Assembly (NCBI GenBank): GCA_903881505.1
Contig: CAIRTM010000084.1
Location: 1-54,881, forward strand
Direction of reading: 5' to 3'
DNA length: 54,881 nt
From: an uncultured delta proteobacterium
Lineage (GTDB): Bacteria > Desulfobacterota > WTBG01 > CAIYCZ01 > CAIRTM01
Of this stretch, positions 26,889 to 36,030 are shown piece by piece. Every line of letters begins with the position of its first letter. Position 1 is the stretch's first letter. Position numbers and translations under genes: made by a program. The notes beneath the pieces are model-generated. The model saw nothing but the letters and a program-made list of their open reading frames with translations. It did not search any database and was not told the origin of the DNA.

Positions 26889-28415
26889 TTATTCGATAGG
26901 CATTGCCACACCCGGAGCCATGATGCCCCTGGGATCAACCGCCTTCTTGATGATCTTGGCCATCGAGAAGTGGTCGGGGCACTCGTTCCAGGTGCGCGCA
27001 TCACGGCCGACGCCGAGCGGCGCCATGCCGAACTCTTCGTTCATCTTCTGGAACAGGCCCTTGATTTCGCCGACCATCGGAAGGAACTGGCGGCTGGCGA
27101 AATCAAGCACGAAGATAACCTCACCGGCCGCGTTGCAGTGGCCGCCCATCGACAGGTAGGTCTGGCCGCAGCTGGCATACAGGCGGATGATCGGGTGCGG
27201 ATGATTCAGGAATTCCGGATTCTTGCGGCAGACGCCCTGATAGGCCTCCATGCCCTTCTTCATGAACAGCTCGAGTTTTTCCATGGTGTCGAACACGCCG
27301 CCGGAGACGAAAATACCTCCGGAATCATAGGTGCCGTTGAAGGTACCACAGATCTTCGGGCTGTTGCACTGCTGCCAGCCGGCTGCGTTGGCCTCGTGGC
27401 CGTCGAGAATTGAAACCATCCAGTCCGGGAACGGCATGCCGCCGTACTTTTTCAGCATTTTGATACAGGCATTGCGCTCGTAGGCAACACGCGCCTTGGT
27501 GCCGCGGAATCCCATGCCGACCATGTTGATGTCCTGGGTGGCCTTAACGAAATGGGCGCCCTCCTGCCAGTGCTGACTGGAGTAAAGGGCATGCGTCCAG
27601 CAGCCCGGCCCCATAACGGTCGCGCCGCAGGCGTACTCGCTGCGGATGATCGCGTTCATGGCTTCGCAGGCCTGTCTGAGTGTTTTGAAACCGACCCACA
27701 GGGAACCGACCTCCTGAGGGGTGGCGAAGAAACGGAATTCCATCTGGGTAACGACGCCGTAGCCAAGATTGGCAAAAAACGGGAGATAGGTCAATGCCGG
27801 GCCGGGGCCGTGCGGCCAGGCCGGTGAGCCCTCCTGCGCCATTGAACCGGTACGGATGATCTCGCCGTTTGAAAGCACCATCTCCATGCCGGTCGCACAG
27901 TTGATACCCATGCCGTCGAGATAGCCGGCCATCTTGTTCTGGCCGGTAAAGACCTGGTAGGGTACAAACAGCGACGTGCCCGGGCTGCCGCCGAAATAGG
28001 GACGGTAGCCCATGTGCTTATCGCGGATCAGCTGGCTGACCTGCAGGCCGGTGCAGCCCGGCTGGCAGCGAACCACCAGGCGGTCCTCATCGATATGCAC
28101 GCCCTGCATGCGGTGAAAATCAAAGCTGATGCCGAAATCGGCCTTGCCGGGAATGGAGCCGATGAGAAGCACGGTGCCGCCGCCGATCGCGTACAGCCCG
28201 ATCTTGTTCTCATTGGCCAGTTTCACAACCTTCTGCACATCGGCAGTTGATCCCGGAAACACCACGACCATGGGCTTGTTGGCCGGGTACATGGCCCCCT
28301 GGCCGAAATGGGTCAACACGTCATTGCCGAAATGGTAACGGCTCAGGTCATCCGTCCTCACCCAGTCCGCTCCCACTATTCTGGCAATTTTTTTGATCAG
28401 TTCTTCTTTTTTCAT
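26889..28415 (-). CDS. FAD-linked oxidase, PCMH type (4)
   Basis: The 508-residue protein has an FAD-binding PCMH domain (about residues 45-230; VVFPGSTADVQKVVKLANENKIGLYAIGGGTVLL, then CATGMEMVLSNGEIIRTG) and a C-terminal catalytic domain ending KKAVDPRGIMAPG. Family members oxidise p-cresol, vanillyl alcohol, glycolate or lactate. It is last in the operon and overlaps the HdrD-like gene by ATGA, so the Fe-S protein is its likely electron acceptor. The substrate is unknown; similarity to 4-cresol dehydrogenase flavoprotein is the closest impression. Confidence 0.82.
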   Translation of the reverse strand: MKKEELIKKIARIVGADWVRTDDLSRYHFGNDVLTHFGQGAMYPANKPMVVVFPGSTADVQKVVKLANENKIGLYAIGGGTVLLIGSIPGKADFGISFDFHRMQGVHIDEDRLVVRCQPGCTGLQVSQLIRDKHMGYRPYFGGSPGTSLFVPYQVFTGQNKMAGYLDGMGINCATGMEMVLSNGEIIRTGSMAQEGSPAWPHGPGPALTYLPFFANLGYGVVTQMEFRFFATPQEVGSLWVGFKTLRQACEAMNAIIRSEYACGATVMGPGCWTHALYSSQHWQEGAHFVKATQDINMVGMGFRGTKARVAYERNACIKMLKKYGGMPFPDWMVSILDGHEANAAGWQQCNSPKICGTFNGTYDSGGIFVSGGVFDTMEKLELFMKKGMEAYQGVCRKNPEFLNHPHPIIRLYASCGQTYLSMGGHCNAAGEVIFVLDFASRQFLPMVGEIKGLFQKMNEEFGMAPLGVGRDARTWNECPDHFSMAKIIKKAVDPRGIMAPGVAMPIE

Positions 28416-29572
28416 GAACGGGCCTCCTTTCCGGCATACCCAAGCGCCTGCGCCACCACAGACGTGATGTCAGCCATGGCGATGTTTTTCGGCCTGCCCT
28501 GATGCAGATTCGCGTTGCAGAACACGCAGGCGGTCAGCAGTGTCTGGGCACCGGTGGCCTTGATTTCGCGCCAGCGGTTGTCGGCATACTTTTTAGCAAG
28601 ATCGGGCCGGTTAAGGTTGACACCGCCGCCGGCGCCGCAGCACAGCGAATTGTTGCCTTTACGCCACATTTCAACCACATCAAGACCGAGCCGCTTCATG
28701 ATCTCGCGCGGCGCGGCATACTCCTTGGAAAAGCGCCCCAGATGGCAGGGATCATGATAGGTCACGGCTCCAAGTTTGAGCTTTTTGACCTTGATCTTTT
28801 TGCTCTTGAGCAGGTCTGCGCAGAAGCGCGTGATCGAAACAAACTCCGCTCCGCTACGGCTGAAGCGCTTCAGGACCGAAAGGCTCTCGGGGCTATAGAC
28901 AATGACGGTCTTAACTCCTGCCGCACACAGGCGGCTGTCGATTGCGGCGATTGACGCCTCGAGCTCGGCACGGAATCCGCCGTTCAACAGCGCGGTGCTG
29001 ACCGGAGGCAGAGGCTCGCTGATGAAACAGCCGACCTTTTTGCCGCTCTTTTTGATAATGAAGCCGATTTCCTTGAGTTTGGCCGCATTCGCAATGATCG
29101 TATTGTCGCCGAACAAAATGGTCGACGCCCTGCCTTCGGCCACATCCACAACGCCGTATCCCGCAAGCACGCCGAGGCAGTTTGTCCGGGGAATATCAAG
29201 CGTCTTCAGCGTACTTTTGATCGCCTTGGGCTTAAATTTGTCAGGGATGATGGCGCGCAGCTCCTCGAGGATCTCGTTGCTGGGAGTATGGCGGTAGCCG
29301 CGCTGGCAGAAATCATTGCAGTATCCGCACATCGTGCAGGAATACAGAATTTTCGCCAGGTCGTCGTTCCATTTCAGATCGCCCTGGGCGATGCCGCGGG
29401 CCAGGTACATCAGCCCGGAGGGCTCATACGCCCCGAACAGTGTCATACCGCACGGGCACTGGGTTGAAAATGCAACATCGGGCACCTCGTCCTGAACCAC
29501 GCCACGGCAGGTCCCGCATCTATTACAGCATAATGCTTTTTTCAGCAGTTCATCTTTAGTCAAGGCTATCAC
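28412..29572 (-). CDS. HdrD/GlpC-like Fe-S oxidoreductase with one degenerate CCG domain
   Basis: The 386-residue protein has ferredoxin-type motifs (CNRCGTC and CTMCGYCNDFC, about residues 16-85) and a C-terminal CCG domain with HDPCHLGR, CCGAGGG and CVFC, which in HdrB/HdrD/GlcF proteins holds a catalytic cluster. The first CCG unit has lost its Cys: the expected SCAGC segment reads YSPESLSVL. It is therefore likely a pure electron carrier for the flavoproteins on both sides. It overlaps the downstream oxidase gene and follows the upstream one after 6 nt. Confidence 0.85.
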   Translation of the reverse strand: MIALTKDELLKKALCCNRCGTCRGVVQDEVPDVAFSTQCPCGMTLFGAYEPSGLMYLARGIAQGDLKWNDDLAKILYSCTMCGYCNDFCQRGYRHTPSNEILEELRAIIPDKFKPKAIKSTLKTLDIPRTNCLGVLAGYGVVDVAEGRASTILFGDNTIIANAAKLKEIGFIIKKSGKKVGCFISEPLPPVSTALLNGGFRAELEASIAAIDSRLCAAGVKTVIVYSPESLSVLKRFSRSGAEFVSITRFCADLLKSKKIKVKKLKLGAVTYHDPCHLGRFSKEYAAPREIMKRLGLDVVEMWRKGNNSLCCGAGGGVNLNRPDLAKKYADNRWREIKATGAQTLLTACVFCNANLHQGRPKNIAMADITSVVAQALGYAGKEARS

Positions 29573-29578
29573 CTCCTC

Positions 29579-30856
29579 TTAGAGACCCAGTTTGCCCGGG
29601 TTCATGATGTTTTTGGGATCAACGGCCTTCTTAATGGACCGCAGTACCGTGTAACTGTCGGCATATTGTCTGGCGACCGCATCGGCAATCAGGGCAGAGG
29701 GGCGCGGAAACATAACGCCGGCCTTGAGCATTTTTCCGCAGATGCCGGCATAGGTCTTACGCACAGCGGCGATGTCGTCTTCACGGTAGCGCAGGTCGGG
29801 CTGCCAGTAAAAGCAGCCGCCGGCCTGCAGGGGCATCAGGATCTGGCCTGCGTTCTTCGGGATCAGAGCGCCGCAGGTGTCGATCTGCTTTGCGGTGGCT
29901 ATCGTCACGACAGGAGCCCAGGAGCCGCTGCGCCTGTGCAGAGCCGCCCCGGTCGGGGACTTGATCTCGGAAAGAATGGCCGCAGCCGCGGATGAGGCGC
30001 CCTTGATCGTGGTCCTGATTTTTCCACCAAGGTTTTTGGCGATCGCCTGGGCGTCCCTGTGCTTCATCTCAATCTCGGCCTTGTCAGCGCCGCGGTTGAC
30101 GATCACGACCGTCCAAGCGGCCATTCCTTTGGCGTCGGCACCGCCCAGCAATTCGCTCAGATAGGTCCTGTTCACGGCGAAGATTTCATGCGGCTCTTCG
30201 GTCGACTGAAAGGCCTTCAGCGCGGCGGCTGCCTGCTTGGCGCTGCGGCATTCATAAAAAAGCACTTCCGCCCTGGGGATATCCGTCTTCAGGGATACGG
30301 CCACCTTGGTGATGATGCCCAGCGTGCCCTGGGCCATGCAGTACAGTCGGGCGACCATCGCGAACGAAACGCCCCAGGAATATTTATCCGGGCGGTCCTG
30401 TTTCATGGCCATCTGACCGGTTGCAATGCGCTCGCCGTCCGCCCGGAAGCCTTCCATGGTCAGCATTTCCCAGGGATGGTACTTGGGCCACTGGTACAGG
30501 GGCATCATTTCAAGGTAGGTGCTCAGAATGGATGCGCTTTCAGGCACATCAATCGCCGTCAGGGTGCGCAACCCCGTCTTGGCGCAGTGTTTTTTGATAT
30601 CGGCAAACGTCACGCCGGGCTCAACCACGACATTGCGGTTCAGGTCGTCGTAGTAAAAGCCTTTCAGCCCGGACAAATCCACGGCAACGGCATTCTTAAC
30701 CGAAGGCAGATGCGTGTCCTGCAGGTTGGTGCCGGAGCTGACCGGTACAAGCGGTGTCTTGTCCCGGTTGGCCTTGCGGATGATCTCCTGAACCTCGGCT
30801 GCGCTGGCAGGCTTCAGCGTTTTGACCGGTTGATAATCGGTGAATAGGCTTTTCAT
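29579..30856 (-). CDS. FAD-linked oxidase, GlcD/GlcE type (3)
   Basis: The 425-residue protein has an FAD-binding PCMH domain (VQEIIRKANRDKTPLVPVSSGTNL, VDLSGLKGF, VVEPGVTFADI) and ends AVDPKNIMNPGKLGL, typical of the family. It is shorter than the other three oxidases of the island. The start at 30856 has AGGAGG upstream and its ATG overlaps the TGA of the SCP2-like gene. Electrons probably pass to the adjacent Fe-S protein, as GlcD/E pass them to GlcF. The substrate is unknown. Confidence 0.82.
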   Translation of the reverse strand: MKSLFTDYQPVKTLKPASAAEVQEIIRKANRDKTPLVPVSSGTNLQDTHLPSVKNAVAVDLSGLKGFYYDDLNRNVVVEPGVTFADIKKHCAKTGLRTLTAIDVPESASILSTYLEMMPLYQWPKYHPWEMLTMEGFRADGERIATGQMAMKQDRPDKYSWGVSFAMVARLYCMAQGTLGIITKVAVSLKTDIPRAEVLFYECRSAKQAAAALKAFQSTEEPHEIFAVNRTYLSELLGGADAKGMAAWTVVIVNRGADKAEIEMKHRDAQAIAKNLGGKIRTTIKGASSAAAAILSEIKSPTGAALHRRSGSWAPVVTIATAKQIDTCGALIPKNAGQILMPLQAGGCFYWQPDLRYREDDIAAVRKTYAGICGKMLKAGVMFPRPSALIADAVARQYADSYTVLRSIKKAVDPKNIMNPGKLGL

Positions 30857-31251
30857 CTCTTGCCACCTCCTTCCGTTACTTCCTGCAGCATCACCAGGAA
30901 GCTCAGGCACAGGGCACCGTTATGATGGTCGCAACGGGCCTTGATATTTTTCTGGTCATCATTCATGGCCACAAGAACGGGCGGAAATTTACCGGAGAGA
31001 AAAATTTCCTTGAACTTTGCGGCGTCGATCGACCATGCCAGAAACGGTTTTTTGGGCGTCTTGCGCTCCACCCGGATGCTGCGGCCGTCCCAGGCCACCA
31101 CAACAGGCTTTTTCTCGCCCTTGATCGCCAGGCAGACGAGATCGCCTTTCTGCGTGGCCGGATAGCCTTCGGGATTCAGGCGCTGCAGCCGGTCATTGAG
31201 CGCGGCATCAGCCTGCATCGCAGCTTCCCACTTCTTTAAAATAGCTTCCAT
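30853..31251 (-). CDS. SCP2-like small protein
   Basis: The 132-residue protein has a layout like the SCP-2 sterol-transfer fold: a central WDGRSIRVERKTPKKPFLAWSID strand region, FKEIFLSGKFPPVLVAMND and a C-terminal helix. That fold binds hydrophobic ligands, so it could present substrate to the oxidases; this is inference. It is first gene after the internal terminator and overlaps the oxidase gene by 4 nt. The family call is tentative. Confidence 0.5.
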   Translation of the reverse strand: MEAILKKWEAAMQADAALNDRLQRLNPEGYPATQKGDLVCLAIKGEKKPVVVAWDGRSIRVERKTPKKPFLAWSIDAAKFKEIFLSGKFPPVLVAMNDDQKNIKARCDHHNGALCLSFLVMLQEVTEGGGKR

Positions 31252-31317
31252 AAAAACCCCCTTGTTGAATTACCTTCAGCTCTCGCCATTGCTGCCGTTG
31301 CAGGCAGCAGTACAGTC

Positions 31318-31360
31318 AAAAAAAAATGGGGAGTCCTTCCGGTACGAAGAACTCCCCATT
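31318..31360 (-). terminator. Terminator inside the flavoprotein island
   Basis: On the minus strand a 10-bp stem (31325-31334 with 31351-31360) is followed by a T-run of at least seven (31318-31324). It ends the amidohydrolase transcript and separates it from the SCP2-like gene. Confidence 0.85.
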
Positions 31361-31437
31361 GTTTAAATCAAAAAATCGCGCGTTCCGTGATACCGCCGTT
31401 CGCATCCATGATCCGGTACATCCTTTCAGGCAGCAGG

Positions 31438-32460
31438 CTACTTGCTTTGCCAGTTGATGAATTTCCTGAAATTATCACCGGTCAGCTTCTGCTTGAATTC
31501 CTGCGATATCGGCATAAGCATGATGTTGTCAAGCATGGCCTTGTAAAACGGCAGGGTCATGGGATAGTCGGTGCCGTAGAACACCTTGTCGGGCATGAAA
31601 AATTCAAGGAAACGGATATGGTCCATGTCAAAATACTGGCGGAAGCGCATCAGGGTCGGCATGGGAATGACGATATCGGTGTACATGTTCTCATGCTTCA
31701 TCACGTTCCACAGGCCCATTTCCATGTTGTTGAAAATGCCGCAGTGCAGCTGCAGGATTTTCAGCTCGGGGAAATCCATGCCCACGTCGTCCAGATACAG
31801 CGGCGACTGGTACTTGGTGCGGGTGCCGGGCAGCTCTTCGCAGCCGGTGTGAAACTGCACGTGCAAGCCCAGCTCAACGCACTTCTCATACACCGGATAC
31901 ATCTCCTGCTGGTTGGGATACCCGGAGGTTGCGGTGTGAAACTTCAAACCCGGAAATCCGCATTCGTAGGCTGACTGCACCATATCAAGGGCAGCCTGTA
32001 CTCCGTAGCGGGTATGCACGCCGCCGACCGCGGTAAATCGGCCCGGATGCGCATCGATAAAGGTTTTTTTGACGTATTCATTCGGCACATACCAGCGCCA
32101 GCCGTCAGGATTGCCCGGATAGGGATCGGTCACGCCGTGAATGCACTGCAGGCACATGCCCTCGATATTGGCCTGGTCCATGCTCTGCACGAACACTTCG
32201 GGGGTCAGCGGCGGACACTGCTCGGCGGTTTCAATGATTGCAAAAGGATTGGGGTCACCCATCACGGCGCGGGCGCCCATCATGGTACGGGCGACAACCG
32301 AATTGCCGCACCAGAAATCCATGCATCCGGGGCGGTCGGCAATTCCGGCTTTTTCGAGACCGGCATGGCCGTGGCTGTCAAAGTGCCGGAACGGTTTAAA
32401 CTGCATCATCTTTTCAATGGTGCCTTCCACGTTTTCCTGTGGAGCGTTGTTTTCAGCCAT
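31438..32460 (-). CDS. Amidohydrolase-2 family protein
   Basis: The 340-residue TIM-barrel protein has the metal-ligand HxH-like start (HFDSHGH near residue 27), GLKFHTATSG, LQLHCG and the terminal YGTDYPM Asp. This family includes aromatic decarboxylases such as ACMSD and gamma-resorcylate decarboxylase as well as lactone hydrolases. Placement with aromatic-type FAD oxidases fits a ring-acid or lactone step in the same pathway (inference). It is the last gene before the island's internal terminator. Confidence 0.8.
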   Translation of the reverse strand: MAENNAPQENVEGTIEKMMQFKPFRHFDSHGHAGLEKAGIADRPGCMDFWCGNSVVARTMMGARAVMGDPNPFAIIETAEQCPPLTPEVFVQSMDQANIEGMCLQCIHGVTDPYPGNPDGWRWYVPNEYVKKTFIDAHPGRFTAVGGVHTRYGVQAALDMVQSAYECGFPGLKFHTATSGYPNQQEMYPVYEKCVELGLHVQFHTGCEELPGTRTKYQSPLYLDDVGMDFPELKILQLHCGIFNNMEMGLWNVMKHENMYTDIVIPMPTLMRFRQYFDMDHIRFLEFFMPDKVFYGTDYPMTLPFYKAMLDNIMLMPISQEFKQKLTGDNFRKFINWQSK

Positions 32461-32492
32461 GATAATTTCCTTTCATTGTCGATCGTAACGTA

Positions 32493-34187
32493 TTACAAAA
32501 CCTTTGTCATTTCGGCAAGCATCTCGGGAGCGATAACATCGGGCGTCGTTGCGTACGGGGGATTGGAGATGTTTTTCGGGTCAAACTGCTTCTTGAGATC
32601 CTTGACGATAAGATGCACGTTGAAAAACTTCGGACCAAGCAGATCGTAGGCCGGTCCGAGCAGGCACACGGCTGCACCGGCGCTCTTATCGGCCAGCATG
32701 CCCTTGAGCGAACCGAGAAGAAACTGGATCGCCTGGGCGGCTTTTTCGGGTTCCTGTTCGGGCCACAGGTCGGTCGTCATCAATGCGCCGTAGCCCTTCT
32801 CTGTCGGGCTGATCCAGCCGCCATGCAGACTGATGGGCAGCAGATCCTTGCCGAGTCCCTGCTCGCGCAGTTTGCGCTGTTCCCTGTTGGCGCGCAGGAT
32901 TTCATCGGTAACCGTATCGATGGAGTCAACGCACGCGGTGCCCTGATGGAAACAGTCGCTCGGGCGCGACAGGCGCATGGAATGGCCGACGCGGATCCAG
33001 TCATTGGTAATGCGCATCCACTTGATATAGCGTTCACGGTCAAGCGGATCAGGCGAATTCTCGCTCAGGAAGGTACCGCCCATTTTCTCGACAATACTCT
33101 TCAGAACCTTTTCTTCATAGTCGAGCTGCTCCACGCTTGTGATGGCAGCGGTTCCGACAATTGTATAGCCGTGCGGGTAGAAATCCTCCTCGGCGCCCTT
33201 GTGGAACTCTTCCTTGCTGCGCGCTGCCCAGGTCCACATGAACTGCTTGGCATTGTGCTGGACCACGATCGCCAGCTCGGCGCGTGCGATTTCATACTGC
33301 AGGTCACAGGCCCAGCGAAGCTGCTCTTCCTCTTTCTCCGGGTAGGCCTGCATGTGGGCAGGGAAGTCGATCATATACCAGCGCACTTTGTCTTTCGGGA
33401 AATGCGACTCCTTCAAAATAGCGTCACCCTGCGTCGGGAAGACCGTCGGCCCCGGCCACGGGAACAGGCGCATGGAAATTTTGGTCACCATGCCCATGCC
33501 GCCGGCGTGGCCGAACTGGGCGCCGCGGAAAAATCCGCGCAGGTCCGGCCCGGGACCGTCGTTCCACACCCAGTCTTCCTCGGCGCCTTCCTGGGCGATA
33601 TTGCCGCTGCGCAGGATTTCGCCGTTAGGCAGGACCACTTCAAAGGAAAGCAGCTGATTGGATCCAAGGCCTGAAATCCAGGAGTTGCCGTAGGCGCCAT
33701 GCCACTGGATATTTGCCAGGGCCGAGATCTGCGCGCCGGCAGGCGCGATCGCTACCGTGCAGCCGACCTTCATGGCCTCTGCCTGGCAGGCGGCAAAGTT
33801 GACATAGGGCTCGATAACCATGTACATGTTGTTCTTGTCGATTTTCAGAATTTTATCCATGTGTTTGGGGTCGATAATCACGACGCCCTTGGCCATGGCG
33901 GCCTGCGCCGGGTTGGGGAAGGCGCTGTTGATCATACCGGTGCCGCGCGGGATAAACACGAATTCATAGCGATTGGCAAGCTTAATAATGGACTGAACCT
34001 CCTCGGTGGAGTGCGGAAGCACCACGCACTGGGGACGCATCCCCACGCCGAGCTGCGAGCGCTGCACGCAGCCGTCCGCGGTCCACTGCACACGGGAATA
34101 CGACTGGCAGATCACGGGGTCGGTCGTCACATTGCCTTCGCCCACAACATCCTGCAGTGCCTTAAATGCTATCTCTGAAAAAGCCAT
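32493..34187 (-). CDS. FAD-linked oxidase, p-cresol methylhydroxylase-like (2)
   Basis: The 564-residue protein is the largest of the four and most like the flavoprotein of p-cresol methylhydroxylase: an FAD domain with VVLPHSTEEVQSIIKLANRYEF, GTGMINSAFP, ISALANIQWHGAYGNSW and a C-terminal segment QFDPKNISNPPY. Established members hydroxylate or dehydrogenate 4-alkylphenols with a cytochrome partner; no cytochrome gene is present here, so an Fe-S protein is the likely partner. It begins 62 nt after the preceding oxidase. Confidence 0.82.
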   Translation of the reverse strand: MAFSEIAFKALQDVVGEGNVTTDPVICQSYSRVQWTADGCVQRSQLGVGMRPQCVVLPHSTEEVQSIIKLANRYEFVFIPRGTGMINSAFPNPAQAAMAKGVVIIDPKHMDKILKIDKNNMYMVIEPYVNFAACQAEAMKVGCTVAIAPAGAQISALANIQWHGAYGNSWISGLGSNQLLSFEVVLPNGEILRSGNIAQEGAEEDWVWNDGPGPDLRGFFRGAQFGHAGGMGMVTKISMRLFPWPGPTVFPTQGDAILKESHFPKDKVRWYMIDFPAHMQAYPEKEEEQLRWACDLQYEIARAELAIVVQHNAKQFMWTWAARSKEEFHKGAEEDFYPHGYTIVGTAAITSVEQLDYEEKVLKSIVEKMGGTFLSENSPDPLDRERYIKWMRITNDWIRVGHSMRLSRPSDCFHQGTACVDSIDTVTDEILRANREQRKLREQGLGKDLLPISLHGGWISPTEKGYGALMTTDLWPEQEPEKAAQAIQFLLGSLKGMLADKSAGAAVCLLGPAYDLLGPKFFNVHLIVKDLKKQFDPKNISNPPYATTPDVIAPEMLAEMTKVL

Positions 34188-34249
34188 TGTTCCTCCTTCA
34201 TGCTGTCTGTGTGTATCAGCCGTTTTTTTCGTATGGACTCACACCATTT

Positions 34250-35737
34250 TTATAAAAGAATTTTTCCCGGGTTCAGCGTACGGTTCGGGTCAAGTATATT
34301 TTTAAGCTTTTTGATGGTCTCAAACGTATAACCGGCACGGGCATAAATCATGTCGGCCCAGTCATAATACGGCCGATAGAAGAATGCGCCTTCATTGATC
34401 AGCGTCTCAGCGGCTTTGCGCTGAAAGGCCTTCACATTTGCAAGATCAGCCCCTTGAGGATCGCAGGGAATATGGAACTCGACATGGCACACGCGGCATC
34501 GCTGGCGAGGCTGGATGTACATGCCCAGCTCGCGCGTATCGATCCCGTAGTCGCCGGCCAGCTTTGTGAAGCTGTTCCACAGGGCCGGCACCTTGTCGAG
34601 GCCGTTCTGGAAAACAATTTCAAGACAGGCGCCCTTTGCGCGGTCTTTCCAGTATACATCCTCCTGCCAAGGGCTGTTGAGCATGCCCTGCAGCTTGATG
34701 TTTGCATCATGCACCGCCTTGAGCCCTTCGGTGACGCTGCAGTGGAACTGGTCACAGATGTCTTTGACGGCTTTTTCTTCATAGGCAATGCGGTCCTCAG
34801 GGAAAAACTGGCCGCCCCAGAGGTTCAGCACGATCGTAAAATTGGGCAGCCTCTGCGCCAGTGCCGCAATGTCGGCGCCTTCGTCGGCCAGTATCGCGGC
34901 CAGGTCCATGGCGCTGAGCAGGAAGCACTCATGGCCTATCTCGCGGCGCTGAATAGTGTAAAGCGGCATCACCGCCTCTTCAATGGTGTTAAACGGCAGA
35001 AATACGATCTTCTGCTTGAGGGGTTTATGGAAGATCTTTACGTTCATGATATTGACGACGCCAAAGGTTCCCTGGCAGCCGGTGAGCAGCCTCCACCAGT
35101 CAATGCCGGGTCCGCCGCAACCGCACAGGTCTGAATGCGTCTTGTCGGGCATGTCTTCAGGAACCATGGCGTCAACCGACATGGCGCCGGTTCGCATCAT
35201 TTCACCCGTTCCCCATACAAGCTCTGAAGTACGGAAGGGTTCATCGCACTCGGTCTTGCAGGACAGCACGGGTTCGCGCTCGAGCACGCTGGTAATAACC
35301 GACTTGTCCTTGCGGGGCAGCAGCGGATTGAGGCACTGCATGCCGTGCTTGGCGAGCTCTTCGTTGACTTCACCAAACGTAACGCCTGCTTCCAGGAGCA
35401 CCCAGCGGTTGCGGGTATCGGTGCGGGGAATGCGCTTCATGCCGGACAGGTCAAGGATGATGCCGCCTTCCATGGGGATGCCGGTCCCGTAGGTGCCGGT
35501 TCCCGAGCTGCGCGGTACGACCGGAATGCGGTTGGCGTTGGCGTACTTGATAACCCCCATGATCTCGTCGCGAGTCATCACCCTGACAACAATATCGGGC
35601 ATGCGAGCGGGCATCAGGCTGGTATCGCATGCGTATTTCTTCAGGGTCTCAATGTCGGTGTGGACATTTTCGCTCCCGACCACTCCTGCGAGGGCCTCTA
35701 CGATACTCTGAACGGTTGTGGCTGCTGCTGAACTCAT
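34250..35737 (-). CDS. FAD-linked oxidase, PCMH type (1)
   Basis: The 495-residue protein has VMTRDEIMGVIKYANANRIPVVPRSSGTG, LDLSGMKRI, VLLEAGVTFGEV and a C-terminal ILDPNRTLNPGKILL, the FAD-binding-4/FAD-oxidase-C pair. The start at 35737 is chosen because GGAG lies 7 nt upstream; a GTG four codons earlier lies on top of that site. It is the first gene of the upstream transcript of the island. The substrate is unknown; a Cys-rich pair (CLVSCKTEC-like, around residue 165, and CGCGG near 210) is unusual for the family. Confidence 0.82.
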   Translation of the reverse strand: MSSAAATTVQSIVEALAGVVGSENVHTDIETLKKYACDTSLMPARMPDIVVRVMTRDEIMGVIKYANANRIPVVPRSSGTGTYGTGIPMEGGIILDLSGMKRIPRTDTRNRWVLLEAGVTFGEVNEELAKHGMQCLNPLLPRKDKSVITSVLEREPVLSCKTECDEPFRTSELVWGTGEMMRTGAMSVDAMVPEDMPDKTHSDLCGCGGPGIDWWRLLTGCQGTFGVVNIMNVKIFHKPLKQKIVFLPFNTIEEAVMPLYTIQRREIGHECFLLSAMDLAAILADEGADIAALAQRLPNFTIVLNLWGGQFFPEDRIAYEEKAVKDICDQFHCSVTEGLKAVHDANIKLQGMLNSPWQEDVYWKDRAKGACLEIVFQNGLDKVPALWNSFTKLAGDYGIDTRELGMYIQPRQRCRVCHVEFHIPCDPQGADLANVKAFQRKAAETLINEGAFFYRPYYDWADMIYARAGYTFETIKKLKNILDPNRTLNPGKILL

Positions 35738-35901
35738 ATTCTTCTCCACATGTAATAAGAAATATTGGTTCCCTGTTTTTGCCTGTTGTTTCTTCGTGTT
35801 CCCCGACAGACCGGCGTGATGATGCTGCCGGCTGATAGAAGTGATTTGTCCATGCGCTTTGCTGAAAGAACACTGAACAAAGCTACATTGAGAGGTAGAA
35901 G

Positions 35902-35928
35902 ATTAAACAAATTCAGAAATAAAGTCAA
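35902..35928 (-). promoter_or_regulatory. Possible promoter of the flavoprotein island
   Basis: On the minus strand TTGACT (35923-35928) and TTTAAT (35902-35907) are separated by 15 nt, shorter than ideal. The leader would be about 155 nt. A further 282 bp between the two genes holds nothing else recognised. Confidence 0.35.
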
Positions 35929-36030
35929 GGATAATCTTTAGCCTGCTAAGTACTTGGCGGCCTTAAGGATCAGGCATTTACTGGGGGGAACAACGGGTGG
36001 CACGCTCCTCAGGCAGGACCGGCCGAGCTT

